Shown piece by piece: positions 14,056 to 14,499 of a DNA stretch of 14,499 nt. The stretch's first letter is position 1; each line of letters begins with the position of its first letter. Under the pieces are notes generated by a model. It was given only the letters and a program-made list of their open reading frames with translations, was not told the origin of the DNA and did not search any database. Position numbers and translations under genes: made by a program. This DNA comes from Saprospiraceae bacterium (GTDB lineage: Bacteria > Bacteroidota > Bacteroidia > Chitinophagales > Saprospiraceae): the NCBI GenBank assembly GCA_016714085.1, contig JADJNW010000032.1, forward strand, positions 1-14,499. Direction: 5' to 3'.

Positions 14056-14194
14056 AAGGTTGGTATTGAAGCCGATAAAACTCGATTGCCTCCAAACGCT
14101 GGAGTGGCGTCTGCTGTAGCCAATAAATATAATTTTGGGGTTCGTCCCCCAACTTATGAATGGCAAAAACCGCCTTGTTCATTCGTTTTTCCAT
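13997..14194 (-). CDS. Small partner protein overlapping the nucleotidyltransferase
   Basis: The 65-aa product has a central WLQQTPLQRLEAIEFYRLQY and a C-terminal RLQRVYRITQ. From memory, both are hallmarks of a small Bacteroidota protein family found directly upstream of this kind of nucleotidyltransferase. Its last 59 nt are also the first codons of the nucleotidyltransferase in another frame. A -7-like TATCTTTC (14199-14206) lies so close to the ATG at 14194 that the transcript could be almost leaderless. A role as cognate antitoxin or cofactor is inferred only from the pairing. No DNA-binding motif is evident. Confidence 0.7.
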   Translation of the reverse strand: MEKRMNKAVFAIHKLGDEPQNYIYWLQQTPLQRLEAIEFYRLQYQPYAAQSRLQRVYRITQLSQG

Positions 14195-14230
14195 AGCTGA
14201 AAGATACGAATTTTTATTGAAATGCTACGA

Positions 14231-14266
14231 GCATTATCATGGACATCAAACGAATCAAATGAATCA
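14231..14266 (-). repeat. 9-nt repeat block (TGATTCNTT), four units
   Basis: On the minus strand four gapless 9-nt units start with TGAT; the first two are TGATTCATT and TGATTCGTT. The block lies between the TPR gene stop (14271) and the small partner gene. The family is the same as at 110-172. Confidence 0.65.
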
Positions 14267-14270
14267 TCGT

Positions 14271-14499
14271 TTAAGACAAGCCCGCCAATGCCTTCTTCGC
14301 CCATTCAAAATTGTGCTGAAACTCCACATAAGCCGGATAAGCCGTAGCGAGTTCTTCCAAAAGGGTATAACATTGTTGCAAATAAAATGTCGCTTTTTGT
14401 TTATCCTTTATTCTATCTCGATAGAAAACGCCTAATTGCGAGTACGAAACTGCCAAGCCATTTTTAAAGCCCACGTTATTGGGAAAGGCTTCATACAGT
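14271..14499 (-). CDS. Tetratricopeptide-repeat protein, C-terminal part
   Basis: The frame runs in from beyond the right edge and ends at 14271; only the last 75 residues are visible. NGLAVSYSQLGVFYRD and KATFYLQQCYTLLEELATAYP form the two helices of a TPR unit, preceded by LYEAFPNNVGFK, the typical join between units, and followed by a capping helix (FEWAKKALAGL). It is probably the tail of a larger TPR scaffold protein; the catalytic or signalling part, if any, lies outside the window. Confidence 0.8.
   Translation of the reverse strand, partial: LYEAFPNNVGFKNGLAVSYSQLGVFYRDRIKDKQKATFYLQQCYTLLEELATAYPAYVEFQHNFEWAKKALAGLS

Noticed and set aside
14056..14166. 37-codon N-terminal extension of the nucleotidyltransferase
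   Set aside because: The region is covered in another frame by the conserved-looking small gene, and the family starts at the DFKEFI region.

Overview
The window reads as chromosomal DNA of a Bacteroidota bacterium, probably Saprospiria-like. Shine-Dalgarno sequences are absent. Several gene starts are preceded by the Bacteroidota sigma-A promoter (TTTG, about 19 nt, TAnnTTTG). Gene types include a BatA-domain protein, GH43, CapA, and a peptidase M23 gene divergent from alaS. No rRNA, tRNA, CRISPR array or intact insertion sequence was seen.

Layout. Positions 1-628 are almost entirely non-coding and structured: a long perfect inverted repeat, a G9 run, a 9-nt repeat block and a striking 21-bp-period array of AAAATTTT palindromes, then the terminator of the first minus-strand gene. 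Positions 629-2893 hold an unknown soluble protein, a YjlB-type cupin and a secreted GH43 enzyme. Positions 3204-6679 hold a plus-strand run: BatA/VWA membrane protein, a nucleotidyltransferase-fold protein with a small helical partner, and a GT2 glycosyltransferase. HigBA toxin-antitoxin (6776-7368) follows and is convergent with a CapA-like lipoprotein and an M23 endopeptidase (7377-9572, minus). alaS (10077-12818) diverges from the M23 gene across a 504-bp spacer. The right end has an XRE regulator, an A-skewed spacer, an overlapping small-ORF/nucleotidyltransferase pair and the tail of a TPR protein.

How the genes relate. The housekeeping part (alaS, M23, BatA, GT2) is interrupted by three compact two-gene modules: HigBA and two nucleotidyltransferase-plus-small-protein pairs in opposite gene order. 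These look like toxin-antitoxin-type accessory cassettes, although only HigBA is assigned with confidence.

Most unusual features: (1) the 21-bp array, whose few spacing changes (22 and 11 bp) keep DNA helical phase but break any reading frame; (2) two in-frame copies of a GC-rich palindromic repeat inside alaS, which also appears to lack one His of the editing-site HxxxH motif; (3) a 59-nt out-of-frame overlap between two conserved-looking genes at 13997-14055; (4) tandem micro-arrays of 7, 8 and 9 nt at gene borders, with the same 9-nt family at both ends of the window.
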